Below, piece after piece: positions 18,481 through 26,294 of a DNA stretch of 64,000 nucleotides (its first letter is position 1; each line of letters starts with the position of its first letter). The notes beneath the pieces were generated by a model. That model worked only from the letters and a program-made list of their open reading frames with translations. It did no database searches and was not told where the DNA came from. The translations under genes were made by a program, and so were the position numbers. Location: the NCBI GenBank assembly GCA_900550865.1, contig URTM01000013.1, positions 1 to 64,000 of the forward strand, read 5' to 3'. The stretch comes from an uncultured Dorea sp. GTDB taxonomy: Bacteria > Bacillota > Clostridia > Lachnospirales > Lachnospiraceae.

Positions 18481-19161
18481 CTACACGTCCTCTTCTCCAA
18501 AAATCAGACGTGTGATCATATTTGCTTCATGTGCTGCACAGATTGCAACTCTTGGTGCCATCAGACCATTCCCATAAGTTGGTGCTGTCTCGCGGTCCCC
18601 GCACAGGTAAAAGTTCTTCATTAATTTCTGTGTGCGGATCGTATTACTGCTTCCGTATCCGGCCATACCGGTTGCCGATACGAGTTTCTTTTCCGGGAAA
18701 TATTCCAGTATTCCATTCACCAGCATTGCCTTCGCCTCTGGATTATCGAATGCTTCACATACAATCGGCTCGTCACGAAATAGTGTCTTAAGATTTTCTT
18801 CTGTGACTTTCACGCAGTCTGTATAGATATCCAGATACGGATTAATTTTTAACAGTAATGATTTTAACGCATCTGTTTTATACATTCCGATATGCTCCAT
18901 AAAGTACTGTTGCCGGTTCAGGTTCGTAATATCTACTACATCAAAATCTATCAGATGGAGATGCCCGACTCCGATTCTGGCAAGTGCATATGCCACATTT
19001 GACCCCAATCCGCCAAGTCCGGCTATCGCAACCCTTCCTGCTGACAGAAGCTTCTGCTTTTCCGAAGAATGTCTTTCATTAAGCGCAGCCATAATCTCTT
19101 CTTTACTAAGTACTTTTGCGTTTGCATTTTTCGCCATATTTTCTGATACGATTTCTTCCAT
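18481..19161 (-). CDS. thiF: ThiF-family adenylyltransferase
   Basis: A 226-residue E1-like enzyme that adenylates the ThiS C-terminus before sulfur transfer. It has the nucleotide-binding GLGGLGSNVAYALARIGVG, the DFDVVDITNLNRQQ motif and CEAFDNPEAK. The short form without the distal zinc domain fits clostridial thiazole-pathway ThiF proteins. The ATG at 19161 lies three bases after the thiS stop and uses the GGAGGAGG encoded by the ThiS tail. A 93-base gap separates it from thiG. Confidence 0.9.
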   Translation of the reverse strand: MEEIVSENMAKNANAKVLSKEEIMAALNERHSSEKQKLLSAGRVAIAGLGGLGSNVAYALARIGVGHLHLIDFDVVDITNLNRQQYFMEHIGMYKTDALKSLLLKINPYLDIYTDCVKVTEENLKTLFRDEPIVCEAFDNPEAKAMLVNGILEYFPEKKLVSATGMAGYGSSNTIRTQKLMKNFYLCGDRETAPTYGNGLMAPRVAICAAHEANMITRLIFGEEDV

Positions 19162-19166
19162 AAATG

Positions 19167-19364
19167 TTAGCCTCCTCCTACAAATGTCACAACTTCCAGA
19201 CGGTCGCCGTCTTTTAACATGGTATCGGAATAACTGTATTTTGGAAGAATATCTCCGTTTAACTCTACAGCGATTCTTTTTACCTGATACTGATTCTGCT
19301 CCAGATATTCTGCAACAGTCGTATCCTCTGTCAGATTGATTTCTTTTCCATTTACGATAATCAT
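19167..19364 (-). CDS. thiS: Sulfur carrier protein ThiS
   Basis: A 65-residue ubiquitin-like sulfur carrier. It starts MIIVNGKE and ends in the diagnostic FVGGG, whose terminal Gly is adenylated by ThiF and converted to a thiocarboxylate. The ribosome site AAAGGAG precedes the ATG. It is the first gene after the TPP riboswitch, with a 260-base leader between. Confidence 0.95.
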   Translation of the reverse strand: MIIVNGKEINLTEDTTVAEYLEQNQYQVKRIAVELNGDILPKYSYSDTMLKDGDRLEVVTFVGGG

Positions 19365-19385
19365 GTGCTCTCCTTTCCCGGATCA

Positions 19386-19436
19386 TACTTTCGAAAAATC
19401 CACGGTTAAAGCACATATCAAAACCTTTCGAAAGTA
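19386..19436. repeat. 11-bp inverted repeat before thiS
   Basis: TACTTTCGAAA (19386-19396) and TTTCGAAAGTA (19426-19436) are exact inverted copies separated by 29 bases, in the leader just before the thiS ribosome site. It could form an RNA stem or be a protein-binding site. Confidence 0.55.
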
Positions 19437-19445
19437 CTCGTCAGA

Positions 19446-19502
19446 TAAAAAAAGAGTTCACGAAGTAAATACACCCGTGGTGGTGCACCCCTTCATGAAC
19501 TC
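19446..19502 (-). terminator. Second terminator-like hairpin in the thi leader
   Basis: On the minus strand GAGTTCATGAAG and CTTCGTGAACTC form a 12-bp stem (one G-T pair), followed by seven T. It lies between the riboswitch terminator and thiS, so transcripts must also pass this hairpin. The loop contains GGGTGCACCACC, itself partly self-complementary. Confidence 0.75.
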
Positions 19503-19622
19503 TCGTTCACTCTCAACTTATCCGATATTCTATTGTTCCTGATTTCCGGTGCCTCATATCATCTGCCGTCACTTATTCACTATGAATAGTTCCGTAACCT
19601 GCAGATTTTTCCAGCACATAGT

Positions 19623-19655
19623 AAAAAAGAGAGATACCAACTAAATGCATCTCTC
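19623..19655 (-). terminator. TPP riboswitch expression-platform terminator
   Basis: GAGAGAT and ATCTCTC form the stem, followed by six T on the minus strand. It sits directly downstream of the TPP aptamer and is the likely ligand-controlled off switch. Confidence 0.85.
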
Positions 19656-19659
19656 CTAA

Positions 19660-19760
19660 AATCTACGTTATACATTCCTACGTTGGCATTATCCAAATCA
19701 GGTATATGGGTCGAAGTTCTTTACTTCCTCTCAGCCTGGTATACAAGCTCCCCGTGTTTT
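19660..19760 (-). promoter_or_regulatory. TPP (THI-box) riboswitch
   Basis: The minus strand carries GGGGAGC, then CTGAGAGGAAG, ACCCATATACCTGATTTGG and ATAATGCCAACGTAGGAA, which are the conserved THI-box elements in order. It precedes the thiS-F-G-H-tenI operon. TPP binding should favour the adjacent terminator. Confidence 0.95.
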
Positions 19761-19773
19761 ATCTACATGTTTA

Positions 19774-19802
19774 AGTATAGAAACTCCTGCACGAAATGTC
19801 AA
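19774..19802 (-). promoter_or_regulatory. Promoter of thi operon
   Basis: Perfect TTGACA (19797-19802), a 17-base spacer and TATACT (19774-19779) on the minus strand, about 15 bases before the riboswitch aptamer. Confidence 0.85.
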
Positions 19803-19853
19803 CTCATTTTTACTGATTTCTGACTTTTTCCGAAACAACTATTTTTATTCATT

Positions 19854-20153
19854 CTACTTATTATCAAACGTAATATTCCGTACCATATTTCTGTTAATCA
19901 GCTGGGTTCCCTTCTTGGTATCTACCTTTATCCACTGCATATCTGCGTCCATGAGCTTTCCTTTGATTGCTCCTACTTCATTAAACAGACTTACCGTACA
20001 TTCTTTTCCCATATACTGATCTAACATTGAACCATCCATATCTTCTTCCTTTCCTTCTCCATTTACAATTGTGATTACACTGTTTGCCGCCTGTACTGTC
20101 AGCGCCGTAAGCATATTCAGGTTATTAAGCGCTACTATTGTTGCAACGTTCAT
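19854..20153 (-). CDS. Small unknown protein with Sm-like C-terminal half
   Basis: A 99-residue protein with GGAGG before its ATG. The N-terminus is hydrophobic and helical (MNVATIVALNNLNMLTALTV). Residues about 48-97 (CTVSLFNEVGAIKGKLMDAD and onward, ending INRNMVRNITF) have the five-strand pattern of Sm/Lsm-type barrels, similar to small uncharacterised clostridial proteins. Function is unknown; RNA binding would be speculation. It is monocistronic, upstream of the thi leader in the same direction. Confidence 0.6.
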   Translation of the reverse strand: MNVATIVALNNLNMLTALTVQAANSVITIVNGEGKEEDMDGSMLDQYMGKECTVSLFNEVGAIKGKLMDADMQWIKVDTKKGTQLINRNMVRNITFDNK

Positions 20154-20259
20154 GTAGACTCACCTCCATCTTTTCCTGCAGGTCTTGTTATCAGTATATC
20201 ATACTTCCAGATGATAGAACGATTTTTTAAAATGCCGCTTCTCACCCGGTTCTTCTGGT

Positions 20260-21378
20260 TTATCTGTCTGACCAGACTTCATCGGCGATCTCTTTTACAA
20301 GCTTAAGCTTTGCCCACTGTTCTTCTTCCGTCAGCTTATTACCGATCTCGCAGGATGCAAATCCGCACTGTGGGCTTAAGTATAAGCGGTCAAGAGGAAC
20401 ATATTTGGCTGCTTCATGGATTCTTGCAATTACTTTCTCTTTGTCTTCCAGTTCCGGTGTCTTGGTTGTTACAAGTCCAAGTACAACCTTCTTATCGCCG
20501 GACACCTTTGCAAGTGGTGCAAATCCACCGGATCTCTTATCATCGTATTCCAGATAATATGCATTTACATTCTCTTCTCCGAATAACAGATCTGCTACAG
20601 AATCATATGCTCCGGAACTGAAGAATGTAGAGTGATAGTTTCCACGGCATACGTGTGTATTGATCACCAGATCTTCCGGTGCCTGTGCAACTACCTGATT
20701 ATTCAGTTCCAGAAGAAGTTTCTTGTAATCTTCCAGTCTCTGTCCTGTTCTTCCGGTCAGTGCAACTGCCATCTTCGCATCTACCATTCCGCCCCATACA
20801 CAGTCATCAAACTGAAGGTTACGGCAGCCTGCTGCATAAATTTCCTGCACGAATTCACCGTATGCCTTGATCACATCTTCTGCAAATGCTTCTTCCGATC
20901 CATAGATTTCCAATGTTGTATTCAGAAGCTGTGCCCCGGTAAAGTATGCATAAAACTGTCCCGGTGACGGGATGGTCTGTTTTGCAATGGTATTTTCATC
21001 TTCTAATGCTTTGATGAATTTGAAGTGTTCCACAAATGGATGATCCTTTACAGAAATCTTTCCCGTCATGTATGTATCATCGATCATTGCCGCTTCCGCA
21101 TCAAATGTCGTATTTCCCTCAACTGTTTTCTGATGTTCGATTCCTTCAAATCCCCACATAAAATCCAGATGCCATGTCGATCTTCTGAATTCTCCGTCTG
21201 TAATGACATGATATCCAAGCTCTTTAATCTTGGCTACCAATTCCAGGATGCATTCATCTTCTACTGCTGTTAATTCTTCCTGCGAAATGGTTTCTTCTTC
21301 AAATTTCTTTCTTGCGTCTTTTAATTTCTGTGGGCGTAAAAAACTTCCTACGAAGTCATGACGAAATGGTGTATTCAT
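20260..21378 (-). CDS. MetE C-terminal-like methyltransferase
   Basis: A 372-residue stand-alone version of the MetE C-terminal barrel (cobalamin-independent methionine synthase family). It starts HDFVGSFLRP, carries VITDGEFRRSTWHLDF, NTHVCRGNYHSTF (His and Cys of the zinc site) and SPQCGFAS (second Cys). Such short forms transfer a methyl group to homocysteine or another thiol; the methyl donor is not certain. The ATG at 21378 follows AAGGAGG. A longer upstream frame to 21534 has no support. The gap up to 21697 holds only AT-rich sequence in which I see no gene. Confidence 0.85.
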   Translation of the reverse strand: MNTPFRHDFVGSFLRPQKLKDARKKFEEETISQEELTAVEDECILELVAKIKELGYHVITDGEFRRSTWHLDFMWGFEGIEHQKTVEGNTTFDAEAAMIDDTYMTGKISVKDHPFVEHFKFIKALEDENTIAKQTIPSPGQFYAYFTGAQLLNTTLEIYGSEEAFAEDVIKAYGEFVQEIYAAGCRNLQFDDCVWGGMVDAKMAVALTGRTGQRLEDYKKLLLELNNQVVAQAPEDLVINTHVCRGNYHSTFFSSGAYDSVADLLFGEENVNAYYLEYDDKRSGGFAPLAKVSGDKKVVLGLVTTKTPELEDKEKVIARIHEAAKYVPLDRLYLSPQCGFASCEIGNKLTEEEQWAKLKLVKEIADEVWSDR

Positions 21379-21697
21379 AATTCTCCTCCTTGCCGGTTGG
21401 AACTTAGGTTTTCTGGCTTTTTTATTGTCCCTGATGGCTTTCTTTTCTATTTTCATACCTTTGATTGTTTTCTCAATCGATGGACTTATTATAATTTGTT
21501 TTGATAAACTTGTATAATACAAAAAAATGTGCATTTGTCATAGTTTCAAACTATAGCAAATATATCTTTCAACTTATTATTATCACACTACAAAAGCCGA
21601 CATCAGCAACTTCTCAGTCGTACTCTTCCATAAAACACATATTTTTCTACCTTCTTTGTCATACCATAATCATATATCCATCATATTAATTATAGTT

Positions 21698-21726
21698 TTC
21701 ACTTATCTTTGTCGCAGTTGTATAAT
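21698..21726 (+). promoter_or_regulatory. Promoter of the 21763 gene and ThrE
   Basis: TTCACT (21698-21703), a 17-base spacer and a perfect TATAAT (21721-21726), 36 bases before the ATG at 21763. Confidence 0.55.
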
Positions 21727-21762
21727 TTATTCGGACGAAAATATGAAAGGAAGCGTTTTACT

Positions 21763-22530
21763 ATGAAGGAAAAAACACTTTTTCCCAGAGAAGAAAAATC
21801 AGAAATTTTATTCAAGAAAATCTCAGAAGATAAATGGGCCTGTGAAAAGCTGATGGAAACTTTCTGCAGTTACTTATTCAGTAACGACGGTGTCGATCTC
21901 CCGGATAATCCTTCTGCTGTAGAATTTACCCAGGCACTTTTCAATTCCTACCGCAACCGTGACTTATCCGCTTTTTTAATGTCAATCTGTCAGAACACGG
22001 TCTTTGATCTCTTACGAAATGCATTCCTGATTCCTTACCGGTTCAATGCCGATGGCAAACAGAATCCCATAATTATGACAGATGAAAATGGAGTTTTACT
22101 ACCTGAATATAAGAAATCTGTTCATGAACGGGAATACCGTCATTTTCATGAAGTTTATATGGATCTCGGATCTCCAAAGAATATTTTCCTGGCACAGGCG
22201 TACCGCTACAGTCATTCTTATACATCCGATGATATGGAACCGGAGCAAAATATTCTGGAAAAGAATAACGGTGTACTGCTGATCCGTGAATTACCGGATA
22301 CCGTAAGATTAAAAGAAACCGAAGCAGAGGCTTATTCGGCTATTCTGGATATTGTCATAAAACTTCAGAAAGAACTTCCTATGTCCTATGTATTCTATGG
22401 ACAGGATTCTCTTGTTGAAGATAATACTCGTTATGACGAGATCGGAGTTTTCCTTCCGAATTCACATTTCTTAAAAAATCTGGAACGCCACGTTTCCAAA
22501 GCAGAGGCGATCATTTATGCAGACAACTAA
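21763..22530 (+). CDS. Unknown soluble protein coupled to ThrE
   Basis: A 255-residue protein I do not recognise. It is soluble, mixed alpha/beta and acidic, with no signal peptide or membrane segment. Recognisable only as ordinary coding sequence (MKEKTLFPREEKSEILFKKI to SKAEAIIYADN). The ATG at 21763 follows AGGAAG. It overlaps the ThrE start by 14 bases, so the two are co-translated and probably act together. Confidence 0.75.
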   Translation: MKEKTLFPREEKSEILFKKISEDKWACEKLMETFCSYLFSNDGVDLPDNPSAVEFTQALFNSYRNRDLSAFLMSICQNTVFDLLRNAFLIPYRFNADGKQNPIIMTDENGVLLPEYKKSVHEREYRHFHEVYMDLGSPKNIFLAQAYRYSHSYTSDDMEPEQNILEKNNGVLLIRELPDTVRLKETEAEAYSAILDIVIKLQKELPMSYVFYGQDSLVEDNTRYDEIGVFLPNSHFLKNLERHVSKAEAIIYADN

Positions 22531-23863
22531 TTCTAACTTTATTGATATTATGGAAAAAAATCATATGGAGATTCCATGGCATGACTACGCCAATGATGAC
22601 AGTAATGTACTGATCGCAGAAGCCGGATTGATCGAGAAAGCTTCTGTCATCGGCCGTGTGGGCCTGATCATGCTCTCCTGTGGAACCGGTGCATGGCGTG
22701 TACGGACTTCCATGAACCGGCTTTCCAAAGAGCTTGGTGTAACCTGTACGGTAGACGTAGGACTTATGTCTATTGTGTTTAACTGTTTCGATGGAAACGA
22801 TTGTGTTTCCCAGTCATTGAGTATTGCCAATACAGGAGTCAATACATCCAAGCTTTACCGCATGGAACAATTCGTAGATCATTTTCCGGAAGAAGAAGCA
22901 CATATGACCGGTGAAGATATCCATAAGCGACTGGATGAAATTGAAGAAATTCATGCCCTTTATTCACCGTCCAAACTTGGATTCGCCGCGGCTCTTGCCT
23001 GCTGCGGCTTCACATTTTTACTTGGCGGCGGACCGGTTGAGATGGCTCTCGCATTCATTGCCGCCGGCATCGGTAACCTCATCCGTACCAAATTGATCAA
23101 GCATCATTACACATTGTTCCTGAATATTGCAGTATCCGTGTCTGCTGCATGCTTTACTTATGCAGTCTTTCTGAAACTTGCAGAGCTTATCTTTCACATT
23201 CCGGAGCTTCACGAAGCCGGTTATATCTGCTCTATGCTGTTCATCATTCCCGGATTTCCATTTATTACAAGCGGGATTGACCTTGCAAAGTTGGATCTGC
23301 GTTCAGGACTGGAACGGCTTACTTATGCAATCATTATTGTGATGGTTGCCACTTTATTTGCATGGATCATGGCTTTACTTCTGCATCTGGAACCGGCTGA
23401 TTTCACGGCACTGCATCTGAGTACTGCTGCCCGCCTTATCTTCCGTGTGATTGCAAGTTTTTGCGGAGTATTTGGATTCTCGATCATGTTCAACAGTCCT
23501 TACTCTATGGCTGCAACGGCCGCTTTTATCGGTGCCATTGCCAATACACTCCGGCTTGAACTTGTTGATTTCACCAGTATGCCTCCGGCTGCTGCTGCAT
23601 TCATCGGTGCACTGACTGCCGGATTGCTTGCTTCTTTTATTAAGAAGAGTAACGGATACCCACGAATCTCGCTTACCGTACCTTCCATTGTAATCATGGT
23701 TCCGGGACTTTATCTGTACCGTGCGATTTATAATTTCGGGATTATGTCCCTGACGGATGCGGTTTCATGGTTTACTTCTGCGATTATGATTATTGTGATG
23801 TTGCCGCTTGGACTGATCTTTGCGAGAATTCTGACTGATCGTACGTTTCGGTATTGTACGTAA
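22517..23863 (+). CDS. thrE: Threonine/serine exporter ThrE, two-domain form
   Basis: A 448-residue ThrE-family exporter with both domains in one chain. The N-terminal ThrE domain (about 35-270) has GRVGLIMLSCGTGAWRVRTS and a cytosolic segment before five helices. The C-terminal ThrE_2 domain (about 300-445) has SFCGVFGFSIMFN, AAFIGAIANTLRL and LTVPSIVIMVPGLYLYRAIY. Ten helices in total. It exports threonine or serine. It is translated from a start inside the preceding gene. Confidence 0.9.
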   Translation: MQTTNSNFIDIMEKNHMEIPWHDYANDDSNVLIAEAGLIEKASVIGRVGLIMLSCGTGAWRVRTSMNRLSKELGVTCTVDVGLMSIVFNCFDGNDCVSQSLSIANTGVNTSKLYRMEQFVDHFPEEEAHMTGEDIHKRLDEIEEIHALYSPSKLGFAAALACCGFTFLLGGGPVEMALAFIAAGIGNLIRTKLIKHHYTLFLNIAVSVSAACFTYAVFLKLAELIFHIPELHEAGYICSMLFIIPGFPFITSGIDLAKLDLRSGLERLTYAIIIVMVATLFAWIMALLLHLEPADFTALHLSTAARLIFRVIASFCGVFGFSIMFNSPYSMAATAAFIGAIANTLRLELVDFTSMPPAAAAFIGALTAGLLASFIKKSNGYPRISLTVPSIVIMVPGLYLYRAIYNFGIMSLTDAVSWFTSAIMIIVMLPLGLIFARILTDRTFRYCT

Positions 23864-23930
23864 CATCTGACAGCCCTTTACAAATGCATGGCAATTCAAA
23901 AAGATATTTTGCTCCCTCCTCAAAACCAGC

Positions 23931-23961
23931 AGGGACAGGAAAAAATATTTTCCCTGTCCCC
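23931..23961. repeat. GGGGAC/GTCCCC-type hairpin
   Basis: AGGGACAGGAAAAAA pairs with TTTTCCCTGTCCCC after it. It lies between thrE and the ogt remnant and may end transcription from both sides. The core resembles the hairpins at 943 and 50511. Confidence 0.6.
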
Positions 23962-23967
23962 ATTGAT

Positions 23968-24111
23968 TTACATTGCAAATTTTGGTGTAAAATCAGGTTC
24001 TTTCCCCTGAAAATAAATGTCCAGCCACCGGTCTGTCTGTTCAAATACCTGCAGATTCTTCTCCTCCGTCTCGATGCCATATTCTGTTAGGTTCTATTTT
24101 CCTGCCATCTG
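23968..24111 (-). pseudogene. Methylguanine-DNA methyltransferase (ogt) remnant
   Basis: One minus-strand frame without a start codon reads EYGIETEEKNLQVFEQ and then RWLDIYFQGKEPDFTPKF before TAA at 23968. This is the segment that precedes the catalytic domain in O6-alkylguanine-DNA alkyltransferases (usual pattern: ..WLDxYFxGKxPxFTPxL). The N-terminus, the helix-turn-helix and the PCHR active-site region are all missing. It follows the HD gene in the old patB-alkA-HD-ogt order. Confidence 0.65.
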
Positions 24112-24135
24112 TTCTTTTTCAGTTCTTTTCCCGTT

Positions 24136-24624
24136 TTAATTCAGATAAATGGCATCTAACAGTTCTTTTCCCGTTTTTGTTTCAAATATTTTTTCTCTTG
24201 CATTTCTTATTGATTTTTCTGACATCTGGCTTTCATCCGCATTCACGAGGAAATCTGCCTCCAGCAAAATCCGGTAATCCATACCATCTACATTTCCATA
24301 AGTATGATGATGACTGACCAGATACACAATCCGTTCTTTCATCTGTCCTTCAATCTCTGCCTCTTCCAGGAATTTTTCTGCAAGAGCGATGCCTTCCTTT
24401 TCCTGATATTTTCCATTGGTGTTACCATATTTTTCTCTGCAAAACGGGCAGGCAATATCGTGTATGACAGCTGCTGTCTCGAGTGTTTTTTGTGTTGTTT
24501 CATCCAGTCCCTCTTTTTCACCGATTAATTTTGCATAGGTATATACTTTCAGAAAATGGGCGATATCATGTGTATTTCTATTGGATTCCTGTATCATCTT
24601 GATGAGCATGTCGTTAACTGTCAT
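24136..24624 (-). CDS. HD-domain hydrolase
   Basis: A 162-residue HD-superfamily protein. It has the pattern HDIAHFLKV, VIHDIACPFC (HD doublet), VSHHHTYGNVDG and LLEADFLVN, consistent with a metal-dependent phosphohydrolase of the small stand-alone type. Its ATG overlaps the end of the alkA remnant (AAATGACAG), so it was coupled to that gene. It appears intact while the genes on both sides are broken. Function is not predictable beyond the fold. Confidence 0.82.
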   Translation of the reverse strand: MTVNDMLIKMIQESNRNTHDIAHFLKVYTYAKLIGEKEGLDETTQKTLETAAVIHDIACPFCREKYGNTNGKYQEKEGIALAEKFLEEAEIEGQMKERIVYLVSHHHTYGNVDGMDYRILLEADFLVNADESQMSEKSIRNAREKIFETKTGKELLDAIYLN

Positions 24625-24876
24625 TTCTTGTCTTTCTCCTTTTTGACTTTCTTATTCTTTTCCTTAACCGATGCTTTTTTCACTGCATAATCTTTCATCT
24701 CCGGTATTGCTCCTCCGGCCACTGCCCACAAGTACAGGCTTGCCACACTGCAATACGGCAAAAATCTTTTTCTGTATTTTTCGAATATCTTCCAAGTCGA
24801 ATTCCCGATTCAGAATCTTCCCTGCAAAGTCTGTCAGATATTGGATTTCTTTGTCTCCATATTCAAAGTACCTCAT
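24621..24876 (-). pseudogene. DNA-3-methyladenine glycosylase (alkA) remnant
   Basis: From ATG 24876, overlapping the patB end, the frame reads MRYFEYGDKEIQYL, the standard N-terminus of Firmicute AlkA-type glycosylases. It then jumps to GKILNREFDLEDI, which belongs much later in the protein. Near 24735 a frameshift occurs: the +1 frame gives ASLYLWAVAGGAIPEMKDYA, the usual C-terminus, ending at TGA 24621. The helix-hairpin-helix and catalytic Asp are missing. About 85 codons remain of roughly 215. Non-functional. The family call is from recalled motifs. Confidence 0.7.
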
Positions 24877-25735
24877 ATTCCTCCAGTCTGCGTAATGCCT
24901 CCTGCAATTTCGAAGTTGGAAGTGCCAGTCCCATCCGGATACCATAAGGAATGTGAAACTGACGTCCGTCTCTCCACAAAACACCAACTTCTACACCGGC
25001 ACGTAAGAGTTCATCCAGCGTTTTCCCACTATATTTACACCAGTCCGTGAAATCAGGAACAATCACATCTGTCCCTTCCGGCTTGTACAAGATGACATGA
25101 CTGGTCTTATTGGCAAAAAAATCCAACGCATAATTGATATTTGTTTCCAGTACTTTCTTCAATTCAGCCAGCCACTCCCTGCCATCTGTAGTATAAGCTC
25201 CGATTAGTGCATGCATGGAAAGAACATTCATGTCATTATAATGCCCCAGAGACTCATACCGTCGTAAAGCATCTGCTAATTTCTTATTATAAACGATATG
25301 ATAACTTCCTACCAGTCCTGCAAGATGGAATGTCTTGGACGGTGCATAGAATGCAATCGTCCTCTGTCTTGCATCTTCTGATACCGACTGTGTCGGTATA
25401 TGTTTTTTCCCGAAAAAGGTCAGATCTGACCATATCTCATCTGAAATGACCTGAACATCATATTTGTGGAATAATTCCATCATACGTTCAAGTTCCCACC
25501 GTTCCCAGACACGGCCGCTTGGATTATGTGGAGAGCAGAACAACGACGTATGGATGTGATTCTCTTTTATCTTTTTCTCCATATCTTCATAATCCATACG
25601 AAGTACTTCGTTTTCATCTTCTGTAAGCGGACTTAGCACGGCAGGATAACCATTCCGGTTTAACTGTGTCGTAAATCCAGTATATGTAGGACTATGCAGA
25701 AGTACTGCTCCGTGTTCCGGATTCAGAAGTTGCTT
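24863..25735 (-). pseudogene. PatB/MalY-type aminotransferase, 5' truncated
   Basis: The frame is open up to 25735 and encodes about 290 residues of a PLP-dependent cystathionine beta-lyase (PatB/MalY). It has LLNPEHGAVLLHSPTYTGF, CSPHNPSGRVW, VISDEIWSDLTF, APSKTFHLAGL (PLP Lys) and PYGIRMGLALP. The first ~100 residues, with the N-terminal arm, are gone. At 25736 the frame meets a stop, and beyond it lies the AraC remnant in the opposite direction. A GTG at 25639 could restart translation, but the product would lack part of the active site. Probably dead. Confidence 0.75.
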
Positions 25736-25952
25736 TCAGCTCTGTCTTGATACGACGCCTTATAAATATCTTCTGGAATTCCGCCTTTCAAAAGCTGCCG
25801 GACTTTTAAAAGAAACGGATCTACCGGTCGGGATCATTGCCGAAAATACTGGTTTTCATCAGATGAGTCACTTCGGGAAATGCTTTAAAGAAAAAACGGG
25901 GCATACGCCCCGAGAGTACCGTTCAATGAATGCACTATCAATCACACACTAA
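25734..25952 (+). pseudogene. AraC-family regulator, C-terminal remnant
   Basis: The plus-strand frame reads CLDTTPYKYLLEFRLSKAAG, LLKETDLPVGIIAENTGF and SHFGKCFKEKTGHTPREYR, ending TAA at 25952. This is most of the double helix-turn-helix of an AraC/XylS regulator. Its own start, effector domain and first helix are missing. It is head-to-head with the truncated patB, so a single deletion seems to have removed the shared promoter region and both 5' ends. Confidence 0.78.
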
Positions 25953-26294
25953 TATATGTGTACTGTTTGCACGATATATGAACAGTACCCATAATTTTAC
26001 CGTCTTTTCTATTGCACTATTAGAAAATATATGTTAACCTACTTTCACGCAATTCTTACTCGAAGAACTGCAAAAGGTTTCTATCAACCAATCGGCAAAT
26101 ATTTTTATAGCTCAATATTTCGAGCAGATAATCCGATACTACTTACCAAGATGAATATTGCTTTGATATATGTTTCATAATTTTTAACAATAAGTTTTTC
26201 TTTTCTGTCATATTATACTATGTTAAAATATACTTAATCAGAGATTTCTTTACTTCAGGCGATAGTTCATCTTACAAAAGAAGGGAGAATTCTC
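25953..26294. other. AT-rich gap before the Rpn gene
   Basis: No gene is visible in these 342 bases. GTACTGTT (25960-25967) and AACAGTAC (25981-25988) form an 8-bp inverted repeat just after the AraC remnant, possibly its old terminator. The AT-rich stretch around 26200-26240 probably holds the promoter of the next gene, but I cannot fix its boxes. Confidence 0.4.

Noticed and set aside
19446..19502. GGGTGCACC in the second thi-leader hairpin looked like a T-box antiterminator sequence
   Set aside because: No stem I, AG-bulge or specifier loop could be recognised upstream, and the element does not match the GGGTGGNACCGCG core.
23790..24080. A 96-residue minus frame rich in Arg
   Set aside because: It runs through the thrE end and the ogt remnant in a different frame and shows no protein-like pattern.
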